Source: Gnetum montanum (taxonomy: Eukaryota; Streptophyta; Gnetopsida; Gnetales; Gnetaceae). Taken from it: a stretch of DNA of 64,000 bases. Numbering within the stretch: the first letter of the stretch is position 1; every line of letters begins with the position of its first letter. Under the pieces are notes generated by a model. The model made no database searches and was not told the origin of the DNA. It was given only the letters and a program-made list of their open reading frames with translations. The stretch lies in NCBI GenBank assembly GCA_015680685.1, contig MNCI01002042.1, positions 70,187-134,186 of the forward strand, read 5' to 3'. Below are positions 1 to 12,014 of the stretch, piece after piece. The translations under genes and the position numbers were made by a program.

Positions 1-1087
1 GCATATAGGATTGGTGTCCAAATTTCCTAAGTGTCTCCGGTCCCATTTTTTTTTGTTCGTTTGTCAAGAAATTGCCACCCTCATCTAGTGAAAAAATGGG
101 GTTTTTATGAGACCTTGGGCATTATATTCGAATCTGGAAGGGTATGAGTGGCCGTGGGTGAGAAAATTTTAGGTTGAATGACATGTGGTTGCGCTTCACA
201 AGTGCAAAGAACATTATAACTCTACAGCGTGCTACATGCCAGCGTGTACACGCTGGGCGTGTGAACCCAGCTTATAGATTTGACCAACACATAAGAATTG
301 AACTTTATAAACAAACACTACTATTACAATAGAAATTCTTGAACTTGACCCTTGGATTTGGGCTCTGATGTCATGAGAATGCTACCTGTGGATTTTCAGC
401 TCATTTGGACTTGATCTAACATGGTTTTGGAAGGCTTCAATGGGTGTACGCTGTACTTCACGCTGGGCGTACACACTGGGTGTGCACACTAGCGTGCATG
501 AATGAAAACCCATCATTTGGAGCCCAAAATTTGATTTTCGGGTGCCTGAGATGATTTCCAATAGTTGCCCTACCTCCGAGAGTCAATTTTAGGTAAAAAT
601 ATTTTTCTTTGATGCCTGTTTTGGGACATTTTTGATGGTGTACACTGGGTTGTACGCTGGGCATGCACGGCGGGTGTGCAAGAATGAAAACCCATCATCT
701 GGAGCCCAAAACTTAATTTTCAGGTGCCTGAGAGCTACTGGGGACCTTGGGGAAGGTCCTGGGGGTTATAGACACTCAATTCTAGCATGTTTTGGCTCAT
801 TTTTGGGCCCCAAAAGTTGCTGCACGCTAAGCTACATGCTGGGCGTGCAGGCCTATGTGCAAGAAGTATATTTAGTCAAAACTAAGTGTTTTGAGCTTGG
901 AACTTGTAGTTCTTATTGCCAGATGTTAATGTAGTCTCCAATGGATCTCGGGGAACTTTTACTTGCTTGATTCGACTCCGTTTGGCGTTGTTTGTGAAGC
1001 TCGTGGGTTTTGGTCATGCTAGGAAGCACCATGACTTAGCTCAATTCTTGTCCAAAAGTATTAGGTCCAAATTTTTGTGGTGTTTCA
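1..1087 (-). repeat. Element A 3' LTR (partial, cut by window start)
   Basis: Direct repeat of 33636-34681: the same text runs from 'ggattggtgtccaaatttcc' near position 9 to the end 'gtggtgtttca' at 1087. On the minus strand the LTR starts TGAAACACCAC, the same first bases as the LTRs of element B. It holds many GCGTGTACACGC-type motifs and an internal duplication of about 185 bp (copies beginning near 500 and 686). The 3' end of the LTR lies outside the window. Confidence 0.85.
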
Positions 1088-1101
1088 TTGGCCCCTATTT
1101 T
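1088..1101 (-). promoter_or_regulatory. Polypurine tract of element A
   Basis: On the minus strand AAAAAATAGGGGCCAA directly precedes the LTR start TGAAACACC. The matching position in element B reads CAAAGAGGGGCCAA, so the tract is conserved and marks the 3' LTR boundary. Confidence 0.7.
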
Positions 1102-2510
1102 TTGACGCTTGGAGGAATCGACCCGAGAAGTGTCGACAAAGAAGTACAAAACACCACAAATAACTTAGTAGCATTGTCCTTTGACACTTGACCAGATGTC
1201 CTCGCACTATGTGCAGAAGTACTTGGGATTAGGAAATGAGGTTTTGAGATGATATCTAGAGAAGATGTTTGAAACTGCGGGATTGGTAATTAATTGAGGG
1301 ATTGTGCAGGTGTAGGAGAGGAGTGTTCACTTGTGCTAAAGGCTCATGTTGGTTCTCGTTGATGGCCAGTATTTGGCATACTTGAAACCATAGCATGAGG
1401 TGTGCGTCCTTTGGAGGAACAAGACACTTGTATCAGGTTTAAGAGGACTTGTTGTCACAACCAAAGCCACGCGATGAGGTGAAACATGATGGTTTGAGAC
1501 ATGAGTATTTCTTTCCAAGATAACTGCCTTCCCGCCTATGGCTTGTATGGGAAGTGCCAAGGGTCTTGTGGTTCATTTTGCTCTTTGCTCTTTGATCTTT
1601 TTTCTTTCATTGTTGTTTTTGGACAGAACTTTCTTTTCAATTTTGCACTTGTGCTCATATGTGGTGCTGTGTGTTGCAACTACTTGAGAGTGTCGCAGCA
1701 TGCAGCAGTGTGCCCAAGGTTTTGGGGTGTACTGGGTGTATCTGGGAACTATAACTGAGTAGGAAAGGGAACGAAAGTGTTGGGGAAATGGAGAATGTAT
1801 TGGGAACTGAAAATGTACTTTTGAACAGATTAATTAACCTGGTTGCATGCGTTAGAAACAATGTGGCACCTTGTCACCGTGATGAAGTGTATCCGTGTAC
1901 GAGCACCACTAGGTGTCATCCTACAAACACAACTCCTAGAAGACAAGAAAACCACAAGTGAGTGAGTTAGCACACACTTTAGACACGAATGCAGCTAATG
2001 CAAATGGAGATACCATGTGAAACTTAAGGCAAACAAAATGAGCAGTCATAGTGTTGTCAGAACCAATGTGATGAATGATGCGGCAGGCGTTGATGAAGAA
2101 ATATCATGAATTACAGCATCAGATGAATGTGCCAGATATGATCTTGCTAGTTTATAGTCTTAGCGGACTATTGTGGGTTAGTTTCACATCATAACCCATT
2201 GGACATTGCCAGTTTTATCGTCGTAGCTGACAGTGCGATGCTAGTTGATAGTCGTGGCAGACTATGAAGAGGCAAGCTAGTTTATAGTCTTAGCGAACTC
2301 TGGTAAATGAGTGTAACAGTTTAACGTTATGTCAGACGGAGCTCTGTAGTGTTGGTTTATCATTATGACGCTAGGATGTATCTATGGTATTAGTTTTAGG
2401 TCGTGATGCCAGGACCGATCTGTGGTGTTAGTTTTGAGTCATAACCCAGGATGGGTCTGTGGTATCAGTTTACCATCATGATGCTAGGATGAAGATGTAC
2501 CTTAAGATCA
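1102..2510 (-). other. 3' leader of element A, non-coding
   Basis: No convincing reading frame. Minus-strand 1563-1508 is similar to 30784-30838 of element B (both contain a GACCCTTGGCACTTCCCATA-like core), so this is conserved 3' untranslated sequence of the family. The stretch 2130-2490 contains imperfect repeats with 'tagtttatagtc', 'agtttaacgt' and 'agttttgagtc' cores, the third AGTTTA cluster of the element. Confidence 0.6.
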
Positions 2511-5500
2511 TCAGATGTAGAATGGTTTTAGGTACATATGATTCATAGGATTGGCCAATTCGTTTCCATCCATGTCTGCTAGTTTGAACGCTCCATTACC
2601 ATACACTTTGATGACCAAGTAAGGCCCTTCCCAGTTGGCTAAGAACTTGTCCGCGTGTTCACAAACCGCCTTAAGTACAAGGTCCCCTTCTTTGATCGGG
2701 CACTTATGGATGTCATGCTGATGGTGCTGTTGGTGTTTCTTCTGGTACCACTCGATCTAATCAAGTGTTCGTGTGCATTCTTCTTCCACCGTGTCGAGGT
2801 CAACAATGCTCAACTCATTGTTTTGACCTTCACTGAGGAGTTCGGATAGTGTGGTCCTCAAGGATGGTACTTGCAACTCCAAAGGTAAAACAGCTTCTGA
2901 ACCATAAACAAGACTATATGGTGTTTTACCTGCAGATGTCCTATGCGTTGTTCTATATGCCCATAGCGCATAAACTAGCTGCTCATGCCATCTTCGTTTG
3001 CTCTGATGAAGCCTTTTCTTGAGCACCATGATGACAGTTTTATTTGTGGCTTCTACTTGTCCATTGCTTTGAGGATAGTAAGGTGATGAAAATGAGTGTT
3101 TAATACCTAGGCCTTCACAGAACATTTTTGTTTCGACACTGCTGAATTATGGGCCATTGTCAGTGATGATAGTCATCGAGATGTCAAAATGGATCACAAT
3201 TTTTTCGAGGATAAAGTTGCATACTTGTTTTGATGTGGTCTTCCTAAGAGGAATAGCTTCTACCCATTTCGTAAAGTATTCAGTCGCGGTTATTATGAAG
3301 CTATGCCCTGCTGAAGATGGGGGAGTTATTGGTCAAATGATGTCTAACCCCCATTTCTGGAAAGGCCATGTGATTTGAGCCGTATGCAACTCATTGGGTG
3401 GAACATGTATAAGATTACCATGTTTTTGACACATATTGCGCGTTTTGACCTTGGAGAAATAGTCGTACTCCATATGTGGCCAATAGTACCCTAAGCGTCT
3501 TATTTTGGTTGCCATTGCTTTGGGTGCCATGTGCCCTCCGCATAGTCCCTCATGAACTTGATCCATGATAATTTGGCCATTGGTACTACTAACGCATGTT
3601 AACAAGATGCCTTCGTAGGATCTACGACATAACATATCTCCTACTAGTGTATACTGCCGAGAGCGTTTTCGCACCGTGTCCTTCTGAGCATTCGTTAGTT
3701 GTTGAAGTGGTTCACCATGGAGAAGGTACTCTTTGATGTCATCGTACCATTCTACAGCGTGTGTCGTGCTAATGGATGCTATGGGAAGTTCATTGGGAGC
3801 GTCAATTATGGGCTTGTCGTAACTCATGATGGAACTAGGCAACGCATGAAACATGTTCGGTGAGATGTTTAGAGCTAGAGTGGCTAATGCGTCTGGGATG
3901 GTATTATCATTTCTAGGCACATGTTGTAGTTCTATATTTATAAACCATTTCAGCAAGTGTTTCGTCAAGTCACAATAGGATTGTAGATGAGATGCTTTGC
4001 ATGCATAAACATCTTTGACTTAGTTTATGATTAACTACGAGTCTCCTGTGACTACGAGATGTGTGATGTTTGAAGCTTGTGCTGCCATGAGGCCTCTAAG
4101 GAGACCTTCATACTCTGCTATGTTATTAGTACAAGGAAAGTTAAAACGGTAAGCAAAGGGTTCGATCTCCCTGGAGGGATATGTGATAACGGCAGCGGCA
4201 CTTCCACCTCGGGAGGTGGATGCTCCATAAAAGTTTAATATCGCATCATAGTTATTGGACACTATGTCAATTGTGCTTATGTTTTCATTTGGAAACTCTA
4301 GATTAATCGTTGCTTGATCTTGTGTTGGTGATGCGGTCATCTGATTGACTATAGCTTGACCTTTGATGGATGATTGGGCTATGTAATACAGGTCAAACTC
4401 AGCAATCATTGCCTTCCATTGAGCCATCTTTCTTGATTCGTACATGTTTTTTGTGATAGCTCTAAGCACATTGTCTTTCTAGATGATATTTACTTAGTTA
4501 CGGAAGAGATAATGTCGCCACTTCTTTACAGAAAAGGTAAGGGCAAGGCATGATCTTTCCACGTCATTGTACCATTTTTCGTGGGCTACTAATGCATGGC
4601 TCAAGTAGTAAACAAGAACGTTGGTTCCATCATCTCGTTTCTAGTAGAGCATAGATGCAATTGATGAATCTGATGTGGCAAGGTAGATGTAGAATGGTTT
4701 ATTATTCTGAGGCAGATAAACTATCAATAATTGAGTTAGTGCCATTTTGCTATTATCAAAAGCTTCCTGGCATTATGGGGTCCATTGAAAATGCACACTC
4801 TTGCGTAGAAAATGGTTCATGGGTTTCAACTTATCGGTCAGTTTTTCTATAAAGTGCCTAATGAACTGTAATCTACCTTGTAGGCCTCAAAGTTCGGTAA
4901 GGTTGCATAGCGGTTGCAAGTTTGTGATAGCCTTCACCTTATCAGGTTCTACTCGAATTCCTGCTTCTGAAACTATGAATCCTAGCATTTTTCCTGATTT
5001 GACACCAAAGACACATTTTTTTGGGTTCAGTCTAAGCTCATATTTTAAACAACGCTTAAGTACCAAGTCTAGGTCTTGTATGTGTTTTTCTTGTGTCTTC
5101 GATTTAACCATTATATCATCTACGTAATCGTTGAGCCAGTGAAGGAGGTAATCACTAAAGATGAAGGTCATCACTCGTTGATATGTAGCACCAGCATTCT
5201 TTAAATCGAAGGGCATCATTGTATAACAAAATGTCCCCCATGGTGTCATGAAGATTTTCCTGAGTTGATGCTCAGGGTTAATCTGGATCTGATTATATCC
5301 AGAGAAGCCATCCATAAAAGATAACAATGCATGCCTAGCAGTTGAGTCAACCAGTTGATCAATACTAGGTAGAGGAAAGTCATCTTTTATGGTTGCTAAG
5401 TTGAGGTCTCGGAAGTCAATGCATAGGCGAATGCTTCCATTCTTCTTTGGAATAATGACCATGTTGGATACCCAGTCAGCGTAGTCAATGGCCCGAATGA

Positions 5501-5987
5501 AACCAGCTTGATAAAGTTTGGTGATCTCATTGCGAACTTCCAACACTACCTCAGGCTTAACCTTACGTGCCTTTTGTTTCACTGGTCTTAGCTTCAGGTC
5601 AAGTATGATGTTATGCTAGACTATTCGAGGGTCCAGCCCAGGCATGTCAATGTAAGACCAAGCGAATGCTTTAATGTTGCTTTTTAACACTTTTGCCATG
5701 TCATTGGAAAGTTGTGGGTCTAGTAAAGTACTTAATTTTAGTATTTTAACCTCGCTGCTTGGCATAGTGATGGGGGTTTCAATTAATGGATCTTCAGTGA
5801 TGTTATCAGCTTCAATATCCAATGATTTCGTCATGCTCTAAAAGCGTTCTATCGTTTCCTCTATCAATGCCACGGAGTTTTCATAAGTCAATGTGTCTAA
5901 ATCAATGGACTTCCTGATCATCTTCCTCTAGATGGGTCCGTATGGTCCATTGATGAATAGTGGTGCGAATAGTTGCTTGCTATCCAT
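2511..5987 (-). pseudogene. Element A pol: reverse transcriptase, RNase H, second RNase H, integrase
   Basis: The minus-strand frame starts MDSKQLF at 5987, matching the MDCKRLT start of element B pol. RT lies at about 5580-4887 with LCIDFRDLN, FMDGFSGYNQIQI and the catalytic YVDD box. A degenerate RNase H (YYLSHALVAHEK, KKWRHYLF) follows at about 4860-4480. A second, Tat-type RNase H with FYGASTSRGG, CTNNIAEYEG and VVTGDS is at about 4300-4035. Integrase (3968-2757) has the H-H-C-C zinc finger, WGLDII, the TDNG box and GQVEATN. The tail ends in LKPFYI stop at 2511, colinear with B. Stops occur throughout, for example TAA just after TDNGP where B has CAA, so the gene is dead. Confidence 0.85.
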
Positions 5988-6114
5988 GCTTGCTCCTACC
6001 AAGCCACAGGAAGCAATGTTAACAAAAAAAAAACAGGGTTTGCTAGTTTTTTTATGACACTAATTCAAATATTTAAATGTGCTCGAAGTATGCTAAAGTT
6101 GGTTCATTGTGTCA

Positions 6115-6225
6115 CTTGGATGTATGGTGGTTTAAGGCCATACCTGGCCAATCGTAGTAGTTTAGGGCCTTACCAGGCCATAGGCAGTAGTTTAGGGCCC
6201 TACCGGGCCGTTCGTGATTTGTTTA
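6115..6225. repeat. AGTTTA minisatellite between antisense gene and RT (element A)
   Basis: About three diverged units of roughly 33 bp with the core 'agtttagggccttaccaggc' (first copy 'ggtttaaggccatacctggc'). The matching place in element B (26600-26790) holds 'ggcattaaactgcc' units, the same TTTA core read on the other strand. Confidence 0.65.
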
Positions 6226-7481
6226 TGGTTTCTTGTTGATTATACGATTTGTAACGCTTGTTAAGTGTGAAACTATGAGATGAAGAGTATGTATACAAGT
6301 GCTTAGTTTAGGCAAAGTCTTACGTGGGTAATGTTTAGCCTAGTGCATGTCTAGATACTCTTTTCTCTACTCTAGGTTTGTTTATATTTATTTATGTTTA
6401 ATTAATCATTGTGTTTATTTTTATTTCATCATGTGGTAAAATACCCAAAGTGCCAATTTTCTACAAGGGTGACGAGGAGCGTGAAGATTTATTAGCTTAA
6501 CAAATGGGCAAGCCAAGCTTTAGCGTGAAGCAAGCCCAGCATCAGCATGAACCTGATCCTGCAACGTCAGTGTGAACCCGAGCCTGCAGCGTCAGCGTGA
6601 ACCCAAGGCGATTCGGCGTGACGAGGAGGCAAGGATCTAGTCGTAGGGGGTAGGCAAAGATTTGGTGCGAAGGAGGTAGCACAGGCAGCGCAACGCGTTA
6701 GATAAAAGCGTCCAGTGTGTACGCTTTGGAGAAACCCTTGGCGTGCAGGGAGCTGAAACCCCAGCGTGAATGTTCCATCCAATAATTAGCGTGCAAACCC
6801 CCACGTGAAGACGGCGTGGGGGATTCAGTGTGAACCTCGAATCCAACCCTAGCGTGAACTTACTTCCTTGTGCCAGCATTTATTGAAACTATTCCCCTCG
6901 TTCTCATTGTGCCCTTGTTTTGTTTTCTATCATTCCTTATTCTATTAATTGTGTCTGGTTGCAGTCTTGATTCTGGTTTGTTTGTTAGGGTTGTTAGAAT
7001 TCCAAGTTTCAGGGCTTTCAGTGTGAACGCCAGACAAGGATTACATAGTGTGAATGCTAGACAGGGATGCGATGAGATGGGTAAGGGAAAGTAGGTGAGC
7101 GACCAAGGAAGGAAGGAGCCTAAATTGACCTTTGCCGAGGAGAGTGAGGCGATGCCTACCCAAGCCCATGATCCCATCATGGTCTGGATCAATGCACCGA
7201 TAGACCCTGATCCTTCATCTAAACTTGTATGTTTTTCTTTATTAGTTCGGAATATAGAATTGAGGCCAGCATCAACCCTTGTTTCCCTTGTTCGGAGTGT
7301 GGCTAGTCTCATGTCTGCACATCCACATTCGTAGCGTGAAGGGTCTGTACACTCAGTGTGAACCTACACTCCTAGCGTGAAAGGTCTATATGCTCAGCGT
7401 GAACCTACACACCCAACGTGAAGCTTGAAGGCTTTTCCTTTTCTTGTTTTGTGTGTAGCCTACTTATCCTGGTTCTTGAAT
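6226..7481 (+). promoter_or_regulatory. Upstream region of the antisense passenger gene (element A)
   Basis: No coherent protein frame. The region is crowded with 'agcgtgaac' motifs (for example 6519-6610, 6780-6860 and 7335-7425), the decayed counterpart of the GCGTATACGC palindromes upstream of the element B gene (25600-26420). It ends at the proposed start codon at 7482. Regulatory function is inferred from position and repetition only. Confidence 0.45.
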
Positions 7482-10400
7482 ATGTGCAAAGGTCTTAAAC
7501 CATTTCTCTTAGTGGTGGAGCTTGTTGGAGTTCTGGCGTGGTTCGGGGCTATTGATTCTGATGGGCCGGTACCTGATATGACCGTCGATCGAGATGGGGT
7601 ATGATTCAGAATGGGTGGCAATGAGTTCCTTGCCTTCATCTTACAAAGATTCAGTGTGGTAATATGGTCTCACCTAAGGGAACAATTAGCACGGAGCGTC
7701 CTTGAGACCATGTTACCGGGATCTTCAAATGGTATAGTGGCCTTCGTGGTCGATGTCAATGAGGGATGATCCACGATTGGGGATGGTCCCTCTAGAGGGT
7801 GTAGATCCACCCATTCATTGACACGTGTATGGGACTTATTATCATGTAGCCCTCACAACATCAATAGCACCTTATTCCTAGCCTCTCGTGCGCATACTTT
7901 GTTCCAGAATCCTCCTAGAACAGTGTACAGGTTAGAAATGTAAGGTTGTTTAGTTTATCGTTTCTGCTTTAATACTTAGTGGTTGTTCATGTTTTGATCA
8001 TCATTTCTTTACAGGCCTCGATTTGATAACGAAGGAGTATGCATAGGTGATGATGGACTCGCATTGGCTCATACTACTTTAGAGGCTTTCATGGCAGGTC
8101 CCACTCTCCGTGGTGCCATGTTAGCCCAAACCAAGGGTGAAATTGTCCATTTTCACAAACGATACTGCAAGGATTTTGCACAATGTGAGGCTTGGGGGTG
8201 GCTACATGGGGATTGGTCCTGTAATGGGCCAGTTTTCCCATGTAATGCTAATTTGACTTCTAATGGTCTTAATCCATTATTTAATAGTAAGTAATAGTAT
8301 TTTTTGATGCCTCACATTTTTTTGTTTTGCTACCTCATTGGTTGTATTGATTCCATGGTTTTACCCTATGCATACAGTGGATATCACCCTGGTGGAGTCA
8401 CCATAGAAACTGGACGGACTGAGGGCACTTTGTCCATGAAGTTCAGAGATATCGACAATGCACAACGGTGGTTGCATGATGAGGCACCACCACACATTAT
8501 TGGTTGCTTGAGTGATGCTGGCCTCATGGAATTATTTACTGCTTTAAGTCCTAACGTCTCGGTGACCGAGATGATTGCAATCGTTGATTCTTTCAATGAG
8601 GCTATTACTTACTCTAGCACTCGTGTCAAGGGAATTAGAGTGGCTTTCCATCTATCAACAGAGTTCTTTTCAGACCTCTTCAGTGTATCGGCGGATGGGG
8701 CTGGAGTTTGACTTTGGATAGAGCACAAAAAGAGGCCCATGTGATTCGTGAGTTGGAGGACTAGCTAGGTATACTTAAGGGTACTAAGGGATTTCCTATG
8801 TAGGGAAGATCAAAAGTAACTAAAGTAAATGAGCTGTATCCACTGTTCAGAGCACGAATGTTTCCTAAATCCCTATCTCAAGTGAAGACTTTTGGGGTAG
8901 AATCTATGCATATCATGCATACGATTCTGGAGACTGGGGTGCGTTATAATTGGGCTCAGTTTTTACTTTCAGGTTTCCGTGAAGAGATAGTGAGATTGCG
9001 TTTGAATGTTGAGACGCAGTCCCATTTTACCTTTGCATTCTTTGGGTTACTTGCGCTGACTAGCCGAATTTCTAGTAGTTCACGTGGGTAATGAGTACAT
9101 GTTAAGGGATCGTGGCCAAATATCTTGCCCGTGGATTCGCCACTTATTTGAGGTGACCAAATCTCAAGATGCTCCCAAAGGGATTGATGAATCGATCTCT
9201 ATTACAATGAGGGGATCATCTGGTCATTCAATTCACATGTGTGACAGCATAGGGTCAGAGCCATGTGGTGTGCCCTATACTGCCAGGAGAGCCAATCGAG
9301 TAATCAAGGAGACAATCAAGAAGGCGAAATCTAGAGTTCAAAGACCTAAGCGCTCTAGAGAGGTTGTTCCAGTTGTAGATGAACCAAAGGTGAAACGCAT
9401 ACGGTTTAAAATATCTGCACGGGGTAAGTAAGCCTGATTCATTCATTTATCCTTGTTTTATTATCATTATTATTATTTCTATATTATTCTTTTTTTTTTG
9501 TTTGGTCATTTATGAAAAAATGATGTTGAACTTATGAATGTCATTAGAGCCAACTCCTGAAGTAAGAAGAGAGGGGTTAGCACCGATCGTAGAGGAGGAA
9601 GAGGTCTCAACCAACCAAGATGAGGAGGACAAGGCGGGTAATGACGAGATGGAAATCCCTGTCCCTCTGAGGGAAAAAACGAAAGAAGGAGTGTAAGTCA
9701 CCATGGAAAAAGGTCACGCTGGTGATTAGGCTGAAGCTGACGAGATGTTTAATGATTTCTTCATAGGAAGATTAAACTTTGGCACTCCTTCGAATCCGGA
9801 AGAAGAGAGGGATTTCGGTATGTTCTCATTATTATGTTTATTTGAGTTTTGAATTGTTTTATTTCCATTATTTAGAGTTTTGACTTTATGTTTTTGTCGC
9901 TACAAGACGTAGATGTTGAAACCAAGATGACTCTTAATGTTCACTCGGAAATACCTACAATGAAGATTCCAATGGAAACAACCACCGAAGTTGGTTCGTC
10001 TCCTATAAATGAACCATTTACTTGGATCGAAATGCCAAGTAAAATGGATTTCATCCTTGGTATTGTCAATGAGGTAGTTGATCGCATCCAACAAGCTCAT
10101 CCTGAAATAGGTACATACATTTTATGCGTTTTGAGTCTTTCTATTTTTGCATATGTTTCTACTGTCCGATGTCTAATGTATATTCTCCTTATATTGATAG
10201 GTGCTAAACTGAAGTGGGATCCATCCGAGGCCACTTGTAGTGACAGTCTACCTGAACTACCATCAAAAATTGAGCAAGTGCTAAGACAGATCTATGATGA
10301 GGTGGCAGAATGTGTTGTGGAAAATGCCAAGTCTCTTTGGACCTATAGGTGTTCCATCGAAAAGCTATGGTTGCAAATTCAGGTAGGGGAAAAAGAGATT

Positions 10401-11194
10401 GCCAAACTATTAGCAGAACGAGATGACTTTAAGTCACGCTATGAGTTTGCCTCTGCTAGGTTGACAGGTGATCATTCTTGGCAAACCTCTGAAGTTACTT
10501 ATACCAGATATTGGAATCTATTGAACCGCTAAGTAACTATGACTCGGGAGCTAGTAGAGAAAAAGGCACAAATTGGCTTGCTGAATCTCAAGTGTCAAGA
10601 TTGGAAAGATTTCGCTTCTAAGGTGCGAAAATGGAGCCAAGATGAGAAGAATCATAAGCACCATTATAAAAAATCATTAAAGGAGATATCCATAGAAAAG
10701 CATCAATTGGAGCTGTTTGTAGAGGCTTTAGGCCTATGGTCTTCATTTGATGCCTTTGCTAGGCACATTGTGGTAGAGATGGAATCTCCCAAGAGAGTAA
10801 TCACCATAGCTTCTGGGGAGATTTCTATAGGCAAGTTTCCTCTTAAACATCCTACTTGGTCTGCTGTGGACAAAGGGAAGGCCTTAGCCAACATTGATCT
10901 AGGCCTTGATGGAACCGACTGGGCAAGTGTCCCTGAAGAAGAAATCCTTCGTCAGCTAGAGTTCGGTCTAAGGGAATCCTCTTTCGTAAGTTGTTTAAAC
11001 TTGTAACTTTTTATTTTTTTTCGTAGAAAATGTTACCTTCCTTTTTATTTATTAGTTAATTAGTTAATTATTTTCTTTTTTTCTCTTTACAGAGTCATGG
11101 CGATGATGGTGGCCAGGAAGGTGGTCCCAGTGGAGGGGAAACTCATGATGCAGGAGAATTTGAGGAGAAAGCCCTTCCTGATCCTGATGTTTAG
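7482..11194 (+). pseudogene. Antisense seven-exon passenger gene of element A with FCP1/NIF phosphatase-like domain
   Basis: Encoded opposite to the element. Approximate exons: 7482-7939, 8015-8290, 8378-9423, 9547-9821, 9907-10109, 10201-10986, 11092-11194, with GT-AG borders. Exon 1 begins MCKGLKP and contains FLLVVELVGVLAWFG, then FLAFILQRFSVVIWSHL, then LFLASRAHTLFQNPP. These are the three blocks of a plant FCP1/NIF HAD phosphatase (DLNG.L, F.VGVWSS, LLDDSPYKALLNPP), but the motif I and motif III aspartates are replaced. Exon 3 carries an unrecognised domain (LSPNVSVTEMIAIVDSF, YPLFRARMFPKSLSQVK). Exon 6 is a long charged helix-rich region, probably coiled coil, ending LDGTDWASVPEEEIL. 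Stops at about 7598 and 7767 and elsewhere mark decay. The colinear copy in element B (22481-25537) supports a real gene. The exon 2/3 junction does not join in frame with the most obvious donor. Confidence 0.72.
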
Positions 11195-11639
11195 TTTTTA
11201 AATTTGGTGTGTTGTTATTAGTTATGTTTTTGCGGGTTGTAAATAGAAATTGTTTTTGTTGTTTTGAGTTGAGTTGTATATGAACAGATGCATAAACTTG
11301 GTTAACTTTTGTAATCATCCATTTAGATATTTATGTATTTTTTTTTGTTGTTTTCATATTCCAGTTTTGTTTTTTTTTCTTTTTTTTTTTGTTTCATTTT
11401 TAGAGTTGTCTAAATGTTGAGAAGAAATAATGCAGGGACATGTGGCGAAAGTCTTTTTGGTTGTTTTGTAGTTTAAGTGTAAACATGAAATAAAGTACAA
11501 ATGTAACCCAAACGATAACTATGTAAAGGAAAACATAAAGGAAAGCGTAACATGTACTGCAAAGATGTAATCATAGAATGTAAATTGGGAATTTAAATTT
11601 TTGAGGCAAACGAAAGTAAACTTGCTCTAGTTCAAGGTC
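11195..11639. other. Downstream region of the antisense gene, AT-rich
   Basis: T-rich non-coding sequence following the passenger gene stop at 11192-11194, including homopolymer T runs at 11340-11400. No open frame. It may hold the polyadenylation signals of the antisense transcript, but no clear site was identified. Confidence 0.4.
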
Positions 11640-12010
11640 ATTTCGGGCCATACATGTGTGTGTGTCAGTTTAAAGTCATGATGGACTACAACATGATCAT
11701 TCTAGTTTAAATCCATTTCGAGTTGCTAATAAACAGGAGGGATATCAATTGATACAATGGGTTTTGATGTAAACCGGCCATTTCTGACCGTTGCTAGTTT
11801 TATGTCATTGCGGACATGTGATAGTTTAATGTCATTCCGGACTTGCATAGTTTAACGTCATTTCGGACGAGTGGTAATTTAACGTCATTTCGAATGATCG
11901 TAGTTTAACGTCATTGTGGACTAGTGATAATTTAACGTCATTGCGGACTGGTGATAGTTTAACGTCATTGCGGACTGATGATAGTTTAATGTCATTGCGG
12001 ACTGATGTAG
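11640..12010. repeat. AGTTTA minisatellite between antisense gene and protease (element A)
   Basis: About eight units of 25-27 bp with the core 'agtttaacgtcattgcggac', clearest at 11800-12005. The same junction of element B (21935-22250) has units built on 'gaaatgacactaaactac', the reverse complement theme. It lies immediately next to the protease end at 12015. Confidence 0.8.
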
Positions 12011-12014
12011 TTTG

